From Lentibacillus populi (GTDB lineage: Bacteria; Bacillota; Bacilli; Bacillales; Amphibacillaceae), in NCBI GenBank assembly GCA_014642895.1, contig BMJD01000003.1, positions 1-64,000 on the forward strand: DNA of 64,000 nt, written 5' to 3'. The translations under genes were made by a program, and so were the position numbers. The notes under the pieces were generated by a model. That model did no database searches and was not told where the DNA came from. It was given only the letters and a program-made list of their open reading frames with translations. Shown here piece after piece: positions 36,297 through 45,546 of this stretch (within the stretch, counting starts at the first letter, position 1; every line of letters starts with the position of its first letter).

Positions 36297-37237
36297 TGAA
36301 AAAGGAGTTGAAGATGGAAGTAGATATTGGCGGAGTGAAAATAGCAAATCCTGTTATGCCTGCTTCGGGAGCTTTCGGCGAAGGGATGGACACAGTTATT
36401 GATTTTAATCTCCTTGGTGCACTTATACCTAAAAGTATAACAAAATACCCGCAAAGGGGTAACAGAAACCCTCGGGCATGTGAAACCAAGGGTGGAATGA
36501 TTAATTCGATTGGTATTCAAAGCAAGGGGCTAAATTACTATTTAGAAGAAACAATTCCGTATTACGAACAATACAGTGCACCATTAATATCCAGTATTTC
36601 TGCCGAGTCCATTGGTGAATTTGCTGAAATGTCCAGCATTATTGCATCGATTCCAAGCGTGGCCGCGCTTGAATTAAATATATCGTGTCCTAATTTAAAA
36701 AATAATGGTCAGGCATTTGGAATGAGTGATGAGGTTACCTATCAATTGGTTGATAGGGTGAGAGAGGTAACAGATAAACCACTGCTTGTAAAACTGACGC
36801 CAAATGTTACGGATATTCAATCGATTGCTTTAGCTGCAGAAAGTGCTGGAGCAAATTCCTTGGTTGTTGCAAATACACCTTTGGCAATGGCAATTGATAT
36901 TCATACCCGTCGCCCCAAAATCGGAAATATTATGGGTGGATTATCGGGACCTGCGATTAAACCGATCATTGTCAGGCAAATATATCAGGTTCGTGAAGTA
37001 TCCCGGCTTCCCATTATCGGATGCGGCGGTGTCATGACGTCTGAAGATGCGATTGAAATGATGCTGGCTGGCGCATCAGCAGTGCAAGTAGGAACAGCAA
37101 ATTTCGTATCCCCAACAGCAATGATCGATATTATAGAGGGCATTCAAACCTATATGGAAGAACATCAACTAAATAGTCTCGGTGAGCTTATTGGCGGAGT
37201 GATTGTTACAAATCAATGGGAAGAGGATTATATCTAA
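36293..37237 (+). CDS. Class 1B dihydroorotate dehydrogenase-like catalytic subunit
   Basis: A 314-aa FMN TIM-barrel protein. 'IPKSITKYPQRGNRNPR' (~45-61) and 'GGMINSIGIQSKGLNYY' (~67-83) form the substrate and FMN region. The catalytic Cys is in 'LELNISCPN' (Cys132), as in class 1B PyrD. 'IGCGGVMTSEDA' and 'GASAVQVGTA' bind the FMN phosphate. It needs the PyrK-like partner. Two starts are possible: 36293 (GGAGG inside pyrK-like) or ATG 36314 (AAGGAG). It interconverts orotate and dihydroorotate. The neighbours are degradative, not the pyr biosynthetic genes, so it is probably an operon-specific paralogue. Confidence 0.88.
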   Translation: MMKKELKMEVDIGGVKIANPVMPASGAFGEGMDTVIDFNLLGALIPKSITKYPQRGNRNPRACETKGGMINSIGIQSKGLNYYLEETIPYYEQYSAPLISSISAESIGEFAEMSSIIASIPSVAALELNISCPNLKNNGQAFGMSDEVTYQLVDRVREVTDKPLLVKLTPNVTDIQSIALAAESAGANSLVVANTPLAMAIDIHTRRPKIGNIMGGLSGPAIKPIIVRQIYQVREVSRLPIIGCGGVMTSEDAIEMMLAGASAVQVGTANFVSPTAMIDIIEGIQTYMEEHQLNSLGELIGGVIVTNQWEEDYI

Positions 37238-37260
37238 TAAAAAGAAAGAGGGTATTAGGA

Positions 37261-38658
37261 ATGGCAGAGTGGGATCATATTATAAAAAATGGGAAAATTA
37301 CAACTTCAGATGAATGTTACGATGGTACTATTTATATCAAGGATGGAAAAATTGCCGCAATTACGTCTGAGGAATTACCTGGGGAGGCTGATGAAACGAC
37401 GGATGCTGCCGGATGTTATGTATTGCCTGGATTAATGGACACGCATATTCATTCGAGGGATCCGGGATCAACGCATAAGGAGGACTTTCACCACTCTACG
37501 TTAGCAGCAGCTGCTGGTGGCATCACGCTCGTATTTGAGATGCCTAATACGAATCCCCCTATCAATAATGTGGAAAACTTGGAGAATCAAGTTCAAAATC
37601 TTTCAAAAAAAGCAAACGTAGATTTTGGCGTTTGGGGAATTTGTTTAGGAGACTTAAATTTAGATAGCATTCAGCCCCTTTATGAATCGGGTGTCATCGG
37701 ATTTAAATTTTTCTGGGGGTATGCTATCAAACGGGATACGTACGAATTGGTTTATAATTATAGTCCTGACATGAAAGACATTATTCCTCCGCTTGATGAT
37801 GGTGAGGTTTATAAACTATTTAGAGAGGTTGCAAAAACAGGCAAAGTTTTGGCTATCCATGCAGAAAATAATGAATTAATTCATCAGTTGACCAATGAAG
37901 TTCAAAACGATGGGCGCAAAGATTATGAGGCACTTGTTGAGGGAAGACCGGACCTTGCTGAATTGACCACCATCCAAACTGGAATTGCTTTTGCTAAAGA
38001 TACAGGAGCACGATTGCATATACTTCATATTACATCTGAGAAGGGAGTGGATGCGGTTAAAGACGCACAGGAAAAGGGAGAAAATATTACGTCTGAGACC
38101 TGTCCCCATTTTCTCTTTTTGAATGCTGATGACTATCAAGCTATTGGGCCGATGATGAAGGTTTATCCGCCTGTGAAGTATAAAACAGACCAGGATAAAC
38201 TTTGGGAACGCATTCAAGATGGTACTATTTCGATTGTTTGCTCTGATCATGCACCACATACAGAAGAAGAAAAAGATGGTGATTTGTGGTCGATTCCGGC
38301 TGGTATGTGCGGGGTGGAAACGACGGTTCCGCTAATGCTAAATGCCGTAAATGAAGGGAAAATTACGCTTCAACAAATGGTAGCATTGTTGTCTACGAAC
38401 CCTGCTAAACAATTTGATATTTATCCAAAGAAGGGTTCGCTTCAAATTGGTTCAGACGCCGATATAACGATTGTCGATCTTAAGCAGCCGTTTGAAATAA
38501 AAAGAGAGCATTTGCATAGTAAAAGTAAAGTTACCGCGTTTGATGGTTTCCAGGGATTTGGGAAACCGCTAGCGACGATCGTTCGCGGCAAAACTGTTAT
38601 GAAAAATGGCGAAATTGTTCATGAACACCAGGGTCAATGGATTAAACCGGTTGATTGA
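37261..38658 (+). CDS. Cyclic amidohydrolase: dihydroorotase/allantoinase type
   Basis: A 465-aa amidohydrolase. 'DTHIHSRDPGSTHKEDF' (~59-75) gives the two metal His and the HxRDPG Arg that binds the substrate carboxylate in dihydroorotases. 'MPNTNPP' (~96) provides the matching Asn. A bridging Lys is likely in 'GFKFFWGY' (~150), further His in 'AIHAENN' and 'LHILHITS', and the catalytic Asp in 'CSDHAPHTEEE' (~325). Hydantoinases/dihydropyrimidinases lack the HxR pattern. The start at 37261 follows AGAGGG. In this operon it most simply opens dihydroorotate to N-carbamoyl-aspartate; allantoin is the main alternative. Confidence 0.85.
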   Translation: MAEWDHIIKNGKITTSDECYDGTIYIKDGKIAAITSEELPGEADETTDAAGCYVLPGLMDTHIHSRDPGSTHKEDFHHSTLAAAAGGITLVFEMPNTNPPINNVENLENQVQNLSKKANVDFGVWGICLGDLNLDSIQPLYESGVIGFKFFWGYAIKRDTYELVYNYSPDMKDIIPPLDDGEVYKLFREVAKTGKVLAIHAENNELIHQLTNEVQNDGRKDYEALVEGRPDLAELTTIQTGIAFAKDTGARLHILHITSEKGVDAVKDAQEKGENITSETCPHFLFLNADDYQAIGPMMKVYPPVKYKTDQDKLWERIQDGTISIVCSDHAPHTEEEKDGDLWSIPAGMCGVETTVPLMLNAVNEGKITLQQMVALLSTNPAKQFDIYPKKGSLQIGSDADITIVDLKQPFEIKREHLHSKSKVTAFDGFQGFGKPLATIVRGKTVMKNGEIVHEHQGQWIKPVD

Positions 38659-38781
38659 AGGTTCAAGGGCGATTGATTAACATTCGCGCAGGAAACGCCC
38701 ACTGTAGGGAAAGGGATACAGAAAATAGATACCCTCTGTCCGCTCTTATACATGGGCGTTTATGAAAAAGAAAAGAGGTGT

Positions 38782-40092
38782 ATGGTGTTGGAAAAAGAAA
38801 AAATGACGATTGTAGCAACTGGCGATAGCTTTATTACTCGAAAGTTACCTTCGCATTCGGGGCTTTCTTTCCAAGGAATTTCTCGATTGCTGCAACATGC
38901 AGATGTGCGTTTCACAAACCTTGAGATAACAACGCATCATATGGAAGGTTATCCGTCAGCTGTAAGCGGTGGAACTTGGGCAATGGCATCGCCGGATGTA
39001 TTACATGATTTGAAGGCATATGGGTTTAATTTATATGCATGGGCAAATAACCATACGATGGATTATTCACATGGTGGTTTGTTGGCAACCAAAAGGTATT
39101 TAAATGAACATGGCTTCGTTCATGGTGGGGTCGGAGAAAATCTGGCAGAAGCCAGCTCACCAGCATATCTTGAAACCCTTTCTGGCAGAGTTGCTTTAAT
39201 TAGTGCAACTTCTACCTTCCACGAATCATGGCGGGCAGGAGAACAGCGGCCTGATATGATTGGAAGACCTGGAGTTAATCCATTGCGATATAGCACGACA
39301 CACTTTGTTACTAAACCAGAGATGAAACAACTTCAAGAAATTGCGGATAGCACGTTCATCAATGCCGATCATAATTTGGCGGTTAAAGAAGGGTTTGAGG
39401 TTGAGAAGGAAGATGAATTTTCGTTTGGTCCGTTACGTTTTAAAACAGGGGAAACACGACGAAAAGAAACGGAACCTCTTCCATCTGATATGAAGCGATT
39501 AGAAAACGCTATACTTGAGGCACGTCGACAGGCTGATGTTGTGATTGTTAGTATTCATTCACATGAAATGAAAGAGGAAAATAAAGCATTGCCCGCGCAG
39601 TTTTTAGAGATGGCAGCAAGGAATTGCATTGATAGTGGCGCAGACGCTGTTATTGGTCATGGTCCACATATATTGCGAGGAATTGAGCTATACCGGGAGA
39701 AACCTATTTTTTATAGCTTGGGGAATTTCATTTTTCATAATGAGGCAGTATCAGCTCTTCCAGCGGATTTTTATGAAAAATATCATTTAAGCCATCAACA
39801 TAATGTAGCTGATGCTCTTGACCAAAGAAGCGATAATAATACAAAAGGTCTGGGGGTTAATCCTTATGTATGGGAATCTGTTATTGCAGAATGGGATATG
39901 AAGGGGAAGAATATAACGGGTATTCGTCTTCATCCAATAGAACTTGGGTTTGGCCTGCCAAGGTATAAGAGAGGCTGGCCAGCACTTTCGGATGAGAATA
40001 GTAATCGTATTTTAAAAAACTTGCAGAAATTGAGCCAACCATACGGAACAAATATGGACATAGAGGATGGAGTAGGGATAATTCGTCTTTGA
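38782..40092 (+). CDS. CapA-family metallophosphatase-like protein
   Basis: A 436-aa cytoplasmic protein of the PgsA/CapA family (calcineurin-like fold). Family elements: 'ATGDSFITRKL' (~12), 'DVRFTNLEIT' (~42), 'WANNHTMDYSHGG' (~88) and 'VIGHGPHILRGIELY' (~290), then 'PIFYSLGNFIFH'. No signal peptide or anchor, unlike capsule-linked CapA. The start at 38782 follows AAGAGGTG, with the TTG at 38788 as an alternative. Its place between the amidohydrolase and aspartase genes is unexplained; it may act on a phosphorylated precursor or side product. Confidence 0.72.
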   Translation: MVLEKEKMTIVATGDSFITRKLPSHSGLSFQGISRLLQHADVRFTNLEITTHHMEGYPSAVSGGTWAMASPDVLHDLKAYGFNLYAWANNHTMDYSHGGLLATKRYLNEHGFVHGGVGENLAEASSPAYLETLSGRVALISATSTFHESWRAGEQRPDMIGRPGVNPLRYSTTHFVTKPEMKQLQEIADSTFINADHNLAVKEGFEVEKEDEFSFGPLRFKTGETRRKETEPLPSDMKRLENAILEARRQADVVIVSIHSHEMKEENKALPAQFLEMAARNCIDSGADAVIGHGPHILRGIELYREKPIFYSLGNFIFHNEAVSALPADFYEKYHLSHQHNVADALDQRSDNNTKGLGVNPYVWESVIAEWDMKGKNITGIRLHPIELGFGLPRYKRGWPALSDENSNRILKNLQKLSQPYGTNMDIEDGVGIIRL

Positions 40093-40140
40093 AAATGTAA
40101 TAAAAATAATAGATTAGTATTTATACAGGAAGTGCATATA

Positions 40141-41565
40141 GTGGAAAGAACATATTTTAGAATTGAAAAAGATTCTTTAGGTCAAAAAGCTGTTTCTCAA
40201 GATGTTTATTATGGAGCACAAACCTTACGTGCTCTTGAAAATTTTCCTATCACCGAAATCCCCATTCATAAAGAGTTGATTCTGGCGCTTGCCGAGGTGA
40301 AAAAAGCGGCGGCACTCGCTAATATGTGTACAAGCATGTTGCCGGAAAAGATTGGTGAGGCCATTGTAAGCGCCGCTGATGAAGTAATTGACGGGAAGTA
40401 TGCAGATCAATTTGTCGTTGATTCTATTCAGGGTGGAGCAGGTACTTCCATTAATATGAATATGAATGAAGTTTTGGCCAATATTGCCTTGGAAAAATTG
40501 GGACGGGAGAAAGGAGATTATGATTTCTGTTCTCCAAATACGCATGTCAACATGTCCCAATCTACGAATGATACAATACCAACGGCTTTAAAAATTGCTT
40601 CTTACCGAATGGCGCAGGAACTGATCACGACTATGACGACGTTAAAAATAGAACTGATGAAGAAAGAAGCAGAATTCCAGAGCGTGTTGAAAATGGGACG
40701 GACCCACTTGCAGGATGCGGTTCCTATCCGGTTAAGCCAGGAATTCGGCGCCTATTCTGAGGTCGTCGGTCGGGATATTCGCAGGATTAAGCAGGCTGCA
40801 GAGGAAATGCTGTCGGTTAATTTGGGCGCCACTGCTGTTGGGACAGGCCTTAATGCCAAACCCGAATATGTAGAAAAGGCCGTCACACAATTATCTGCAC
40901 AGCTTGGTATAAAGTTGCATTTGGCAAAGGATTTAGTCGACGGGACACAGAATACGGATGGATATACAACTCTATCAGCGGTATTAAAAGTGTCGGCAAT
41001 GAACTTGTCTAAAATTTGCAATGATATTCGCATGATGGCGTCCGGTCCGATGACTGGGCTTCGGGAAATCAAGCTTCCTGCCAAACAGCCTGGCTCGTCC
41101 ATTATGCCAGGAAAAGTAAACCCGGTCATGATTGAAGTGGTGAATCAGGTCGCATTTCAAGTCGCAGGCAATGATCAATCGATCTGCATGGCTTCTGAAG
41201 CAGGACAATTTGAATTAAATGTGATGGGACCAGTCATCATTTTTAACTTGCTGCAATCATTAAAAATCATGAACAACGGTTTGGATGTATTTACCCGTTA
41301 TGCTATTAATGGAATGGAAGCCAATGTAGAGCGGTGTCGCGAATATGTGGAAGAAAGTTATGGCATCATTACAGCTTTGAATCCACATCTGGGATACGAA
41401 GCAGCTGCAAAAGTAGTCAAGCAAGCAACAGAAACAGGATTGACGATCAAAGAAATCTGCACGAAGCATGAGCTTTTACCAGAAAAAGAATTAGATATCA
41501 TTTTGGACCCGCGTGAGATGACTACACCGGGTATTGCTGGAAGTGAATTTTTGACAAAAAAATAG
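40141..41565 (+). CDS. aspA: Aspartate ammonia-lyase
   Basis: A 474-aa member of the aspartase/fumarase superfamily. Motifs: 'NMSQSTNDTIPTALKIA' (~138), 'MGRTHLQDAVPIRLSQEFG' (~185) and the signature 'GSSIMPGKVNPVMIEVVNQ' (~320) with the catalytic Ser loop. It cleaves aspartate to fumarate and ammonia. The GTG at 40141, 7 bases after AGGAAG, is preferred to GTG 40132. It starts 48 bases after the CapA-like gene, closing the operon and feeding the nitrogen and carbon of carbamoyl-aspartate into ammonia and the TCA cycle. Fumarase or another lyase of the family is a less likely reading. Confidence 0.88.
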   Translation: MERTYFRIEKDSLGQKAVSQDVYYGAQTLRALENFPITEIPIHKELILALAEVKKAAALANMCTSMLPEKIGEAIVSAADEVIDGKYADQFVVDSIQGGAGTSINMNMNEVLANIALEKLGREKGDYDFCSPNTHVNMSQSTNDTIPTALKIASYRMAQELITTMTTLKIELMKKEAEFQSVLKMGRTHLQDAVPIRLSQEFGAYSEVVGRDIRRIKQAAEEMLSVNLGATAVGTGLNAKPEYVEKAVTQLSAQLGIKLHLAKDLVDGTQNTDGYTTLSAVLKVSAMNLSKICNDIRMMASGPMTGLREIKLPAKQPGSSIMPGKVNPVMIEVVNQVAFQVAGNDQSICMASEAGQFELNVMGPVIIFNLLQSLKIMNNGLDVFTRYAINGMEANVERCREYVEESYGIITALNPHLGYEAAAKVVKQATETGLTIKEICTKHELLPEKELDIILDPREMTTPGIAGSEFLTKK

Positions 41566-41849
41566 TAGGGAGGTGCCTGTAACCTCCTGAATGTGCTCTC
41601 AAGAGGGGAGTGGTTTGAAAGGTAGAGTCTGTGAGAGGCTATGCCTTTCGCTTTGACCGAAGCAGTTGTTCCAATAATGAGCTAAACCTGAATAAAAACA
41701 TCATGACTAGCATAGACGGAATGCGAACAGTGGAAAAGGAACCGTAAAAAAACCCAACCAACAAAACCATCCCAATTCGTCACAATAATTCCCCAGATAA
41801 TCCTTTATCTTTTACCTGCCCTTTACTAATTTAAGAAATTCATTTAAAT

Positions 41850-42090
41850 TCATCGAGCTTCAGGACTTAGGGTTTTAACCGTATCAATTAACTGAATAAG
41901 ATCCTCCGGTAAATCATGTAGATCCCTTGAGAAAAATGATGATAGATCGGTATCGATTGATGTAAGGAATAAAAGCAATCCGTTCGTAAATGAATATATC
42001 ACCGGGGGTTCATTTGCACCTAGATCAAAAAACCTATGACAATAGAATTATTTTTATGAATATTCACTCCGAAACTACACTTCTGACGCT
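41850..42090 (-). pseudogene. Frameshifted fragment of an unrecognised small protein
   Basis: Minus-strand frames read 'CSFGVNIHKNNSIVIGF' then, after restoring one T to a T6 run, 'FDLGANEPPVIYSFTNGLL' and 'DLHDLPEDLIQLIDTVKTL', ending at 41850. The composition is protein-like but the start and one frame are lost. Its place beside the lipoprotein/620-aa gene pair hints at an accessory or immunity-type gene. The rest of 41566-41849 shows nothing assignable. Confidence 0.4.
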
Positions 42091-42165
42091 CCACTATGTA
42101 TACTAAAACCAAGTATGTGCAGAAATGATAGCTAGACAACGAGAAGGATATTGGAGGCTGAAAAT

Positions 42166-42834
42166 GTGAAATATTGGATCCATGTCTTGTTATCCATATC
42201 GATTATACTGCTGGGAGGCTGTCAAATGGATAATGATAAACCAAATGCAAAACCATCCGAAATGAATCCGGAAGACCTGCCGGATGTAAGAGCATTTAAT
42301 GACGAATTTACCCGCGACTTTTTACAATCCACGGAGGAAACAAGACCAGGCTATTACCCGTTTTTATCGGGGACAGGGGCATATAAGATGGATTTTCCAG
42401 CTGGTGGGATAGTTGGTGAAAAAGGGTATGGAATAATAAAAGAGAAAAAAGAAGGATATCTAATTGGTATTGAAAATGAAGATGGCACTGGTTCTTCGAT
42501 TACTATTAACTATTATTCTCATCCTAAAGCAGATGATATAGAAATTCATTTAGAACAGCTGGAAGATAGACTGGGAACAGATGTTGAATTCAAAAAAATG
42601 AATAGTGATGGTGATAAGCAATTGCTCTATTTTACTGATGCAGGTTTGGATGGGGAATTTTATACTTTTGCAGGTTATGTACAAAATGAAGTAAATAATG
42701 GCGGAATTGAAGTTATTTATAATACAAGATGTATAGATTCCGAAGAAAAATGTACGGAAAGAAAAGAAAAGGAAAAAGAACGTGTTATTAAATGGATGAA
42801 ATCAATCCAGTTCGTGAATAAAGATAGGAAGTGA
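42166..42834 (+). CDS. Putative lipoprotein of unknown function
   Basis: A 222-aa secreted lipoprotein: hydrophobic signal 'WIHVLLSISIILLGGC' with the lipobox Cys at ~19, then a polar, acidic body with no domain I recognise. The GTG at 42166 is chosen because GGAGG lies 8 bases upstream; the TTG frame start at 42151 would bury that site. It ends 7 bases before the next gene, so the two are co-transcribed. Lipoprotein plus hydrolase-like gene pairs of this kind recur near secretion-associated clusters in Bacillaceae. Confidence 0.75.
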   Translation: MKYWIHVLLSISIILLGGCQMDNDKPNAKPSEMNPEDLPDVRAFNDEFTRDFLQSTEETRPGYYPFLSGTGAYKMDFPAGGIVGEKGYGIIKEKKEGYLIGIENEDGTGSSITINYYSHPKADDIEIHLEQLEDRLGTDVEFKKMNSDGDKQLLYFTDAGLDGEFYTFAGYVQNEVNNGGIEVIYNTRCIDSEEKCTERKEKEKERVIKWMKSIQFVNKDRK

Positions 42835-42841
42835 CTGGTTA

Positions 42842-44704
42842 ATGAATGATGCAATTATAAATTCACCTGAAATGAGGTTAAGGTTAATCCAGTTAGAATA
42901 CGGGGACTTACCTGAAGAGGAATTTAAAGAGAAGGTAAAGAGGATATACTTAGAAGAAACGGGAAAGGAGTTGACTGCAAATATTAAGGTACGTACATCA
43001 AAAGAAGCCAAAATAGGTAACGATTCGGGGTATGACGGCACGGCAATTTATTTTAATTCCAGGGAAAATGATATTAAGGAAGTTTATATTATATCCCAGG
43101 GTAGCCAGGGTATGGAGGATTGGAAATATAATTTGGAAGCGATGTTAGCAGGACAAAACATTAGTCAGGCTAAAGATACTGACGAATTTGTAAAAGATGT
43201 GAAGAACCATTTTAATATTCAAGAAGTTGAAAAAGAAAAAAAAGAAAATTCCACGCCTATTATTGGTTTATCACATTCATTAGCGCATAACAATAATACA
43301 ACTGCCTATTTACTATACGATACTTTCGATGAAGTATACAGTGTAAATGGAGCACAGACAAATTATTATCAGCTTTTTAATGCAGATAACGAATTAAAAA
43401 AAAGAGTAGAAGAGAAATTTTCTATTTCGACTACAGACCCCGATGCTATTTACAACATCGATCCAGAAAAACTACGAGCATTCGCAGAAAATCACTACAA
43501 AGGCAAAGCCAAAAACATCCACCAAATTATTTCCGAAGATGATCCACTATACGCCGTCAGCGGTGTACGCGGATTCTTCACTCTTGGTGATGTGAGACCT
43601 ATTGATACTATTCCGGGCTATCCAGGGCTTCGTTCCATCATGGATGACATTCCGGATGACGTTGTGAAGGATTTGCAGGAGCTTGCTATTCAATACACTG
43701 TCTCTTCCCAAAATGGTGGGGCAAATGCTGCTATTCAGGATTTGTTAGGCGTAAACATGGATGTCGTTAACCAATTTGATGGAATTTGGAGTGTGACAAA
43801 GATATATGCGACAAACCAGTCCGAGATTGATACGATGATTCGTGATGTAAACGATAAGCTTCCTGGACTACTCACACAAATAAAAACGGTCACAACGAAT
43901 GCTGATGTGATCTTTCAGCGATTTGTAGATGCCAGATATATCAGTGTTGATCAAAAGAATTTAATCGTCACCGAACTTATGAACATTCAGAAAGAGCTGG
44001 ATGGGATGCAAAAATCTATTTCGACATTGGTAGATATACGCAATATGCACAATTTTTCTGCACAGCTTGGCGGGGATATTGGCACTTATTTGAATATTAA
44101 GGATCGTGCTGAGGCAATTAAGGAAAGCTTGAGTAAGCTTAACAATAAGGAATTTCAAAAGTTGCTGAAAATGATTGGAAGTGGGCACCAAATACAGGGG
44201 ATCCTTGAGGCAATGGGAGAAGGAAACAAATCTTATTTAGGTACAGATATGATCCTCACTACCAGTGGGAAAGAGAAAATCCAGGTAAATATTTCGGCCG
44301 CTTTACGTATGTATGATGAGGGAAAAGGAGTGCTGGAGGATAAATTATCGGAGATTAAGAGACTGCAAGTAGCGATCGAAAGAGAAATTGTTCAATGCTA
44401 CAAAGAAAAAAGGACAGCAGTAATGAATAAAATCTTTGATATGGAATCAAACCCGAGAACGTATACATATCTTCTCAGAAAACATGTTTATTTTTCCCGT
44501 TTGGATAAATCAATCATCGGCATCAATGTGCATGAAGCATTTTTTCCGATTGATCATGCTGCCATCGATGACAGGATAAACAGTTTAAATGAAAGTGTGG
44601 AAAAAGGATATACCCATCTCGAAAACTATCGAACGGCAATAGAAGATTTATTTGAGGAAGAAGAAAAGATAGCAAATTTATTTGATGTTGTTGGAGGGCT
44701 TTAA
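42842..44704 (+). CDS. Large protein with hydrolase-like N-terminus and coiled-coil C-terminus
   Basis: A 620-aa protein with no signal peptide. Residues ~1-270 look like a lipase-type alpha/beta fold ('VYIISQGSQGMEDWKYNLEA', and an elbow 'IIGLSHSLAH' at ~138-147 where GxSxG is usual). I associate this with the DUF6792 group. Residues ~290-610 are helical, with heptad-like stretches and 'NVHEAFFPIDHAAIDDRINS'. The layout, with a small helical protein just downstream, resembles type VII secretion-linked toxin modules, but there is no LXG domain. Function unknown; effector or surface enzyme is inference. Confidence 0.6.
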   Translation: MNDAIINSPEMRLRLIQLEYGDLPEEEFKEKVKRIYLEETGKELTANIKVRTSKEAKIGNDSGYDGTAIYFNSRENDIKEVYIISQGSQGMEDWKYNLEAMLAGQNISQAKDTDEFVKDVKNHFNIQEVEKEKKENSTPIIGLSHSLAHNNNTTAYLLYDTFDEVYSVNGAQTNYYQLFNADNELKKRVEEKFSISTTDPDAIYNIDPEKLRAFAENHYKGKAKNIHQIISEDDPLYAVSGVRGFFTLGDVRPIDTIPGYPGLRSIMDDIPDDVVKDLQELAIQYTVSSQNGGANAAIQDLLGVNMDVVNQFDGIWSVTKIYATNQSEIDTMIRDVNDKLPGLLTQIKTVTTNADVIFQRFVDARYISVDQKNLIVTELMNIQKELDGMQKSISTLVDIRNMHNFSAQLGGDIGTYLNIKDRAEAIKESLSKLNNKEFQKLLKMIGSGHQIQGILEAMGEGNKSYLGTDMILTTSGKEKIQVNISAALRMYDEGKGVLEDKLSEIKRLQVAIEREIVQCYKEKRTAVMNKIFDMESNPRTYTYLLRKHVYFSRLDKSIIGINVHEAFFPIDHAAIDDRINSLNESVEKGYTHLENYRTAIEDLFEEEEKIANLFDVVGGL

Positions 44705-44705
44705 A

Positions 44706-45041
44706 ATGAAAGGTGATGAGCATTCAATTACCGTTACAGAAAAAATACTGGACAGTGAAGACCTTTCCGATAAGAAGGGAATTCTTAAGAATTATACCAA
44801 CAGCATCAACGACTATGATAAAGCTTTTTTCAATTTAGTTGATTCCATAATTGTTAACGAAGACCAAAAAGGGAAAATCGTTGAAGCGATGCTGGAGAAA
44901 ACGAAGAAATTTAAGGGTCACAATCAGAATTTGACAGAGGACGTCGATCAGCAAATCAATAAAACCGTGAACAATTTGAACGAGCAGGTGGAGGATATGA
45001 AGATACAGCTGCTGACGATAAAGTATAGGGATAATATTTGA
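44706..45041 (+). CDS. Small helical protein of unknown function
   Basis: A 111-aa, highly charged, all-helical protein ('TKKFKGHNQNLTEDVDQQIN') with no membrane segment. GGAGGG precedes the ATG at 44706, which follows the 620-aa gene's stop directly. Size and helical pattern recall WXG100/DUF5082-type partners of secreted toxins, though no WXG is present. It ends the three-gene unit; a terminator follows. Confidence 0.6.
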   Translation: MKGDEHSITVTEKILDSEDLSDKKGILKNYTNSINDYDKAFFNLVDSIIVNEDQKGKIVEAMLEKTKKFKGHNQNLTEDVDQQINKTVNNLNEQVEDMKIQLLTIKYRDNI

Positions 45042-45097
45042 GGACTTGAGGAAGGGATAGTCACATTATTGGTCACAACTTTCGTATACCCTTTAAT

Positions 45098-45120
45098 CCA
45101 TATGTTATATGGCTTTTTTT
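45098..45120 (+). terminator. Intrinsic terminator
   Basis: CCATAT-gtt-ATATGG followed by CTTTTTTT, 57 bases after the small helical gene. Confidence 0.72.
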
Positions 45121-45186
45121 ATGTAGTATGGAATATAAGTTAAGTTTGCATGGAAGAAGTAAAATAAATTGAATCACGCGCGTTGA

Positions 45187-45351
45187 TTATCCATGAATTT
45201 CCTTAAAAAGTGGGGATAGATGTCGCCTATCATACAGAAATTTTGCTAGAGATCCTTTGATTTCATCTGGAAGTGTACCAAGGATTAGATCCACATCCGC
45301 GCCCTGCCATAATGTCATAAATCTGTCACAATTATCAATCCGTATTTTCTA
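45187..45351 (-). pseudogene. Unrecognised C-terminal gene fragment
   Basis: A minus-strand open stretch without start, 'KIRIDNCDRFMTLWQGADVD' followed by 'LILGTLPDEIKGSLAKFL', ending FKEIHG. It looks like the tail of a lost gene. The remaining bases to 45546 hold no feature that I can support apart from the sigma gene's upstream region. Confidence 0.3.
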
Positions 45352-45546
45352 GCAGCATAATTCGACACAAATAGCAAAACATGCCATCACTCAAGTTAAT
45401 TCGACAATTTTTGATAACTGTTTCGTGGGCTTTCGACAATTAATGCGCGCCATTCCGGTTTTTCGGACGACTTGACACGATCTGCCATAATAGAGGTAAG
45501 CGCGCAATTATAGCAAGGCCGGCCTTGAGGAAAGAGTGAGGCTGTA

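Noticed and set aside
36194-36520. Antisense ORFs over the pyrK/pyrD junction
   Set aside because: Overlap conserved motifs of both sense genes and have no family resemblance.
37216-37260. Earlier start for the dihydroorotase-like gene
   Set aside because: Would overlap the end of the PyrD-like gene, and the AGAGGG ribosome binding site fits only the ATG at 37261.
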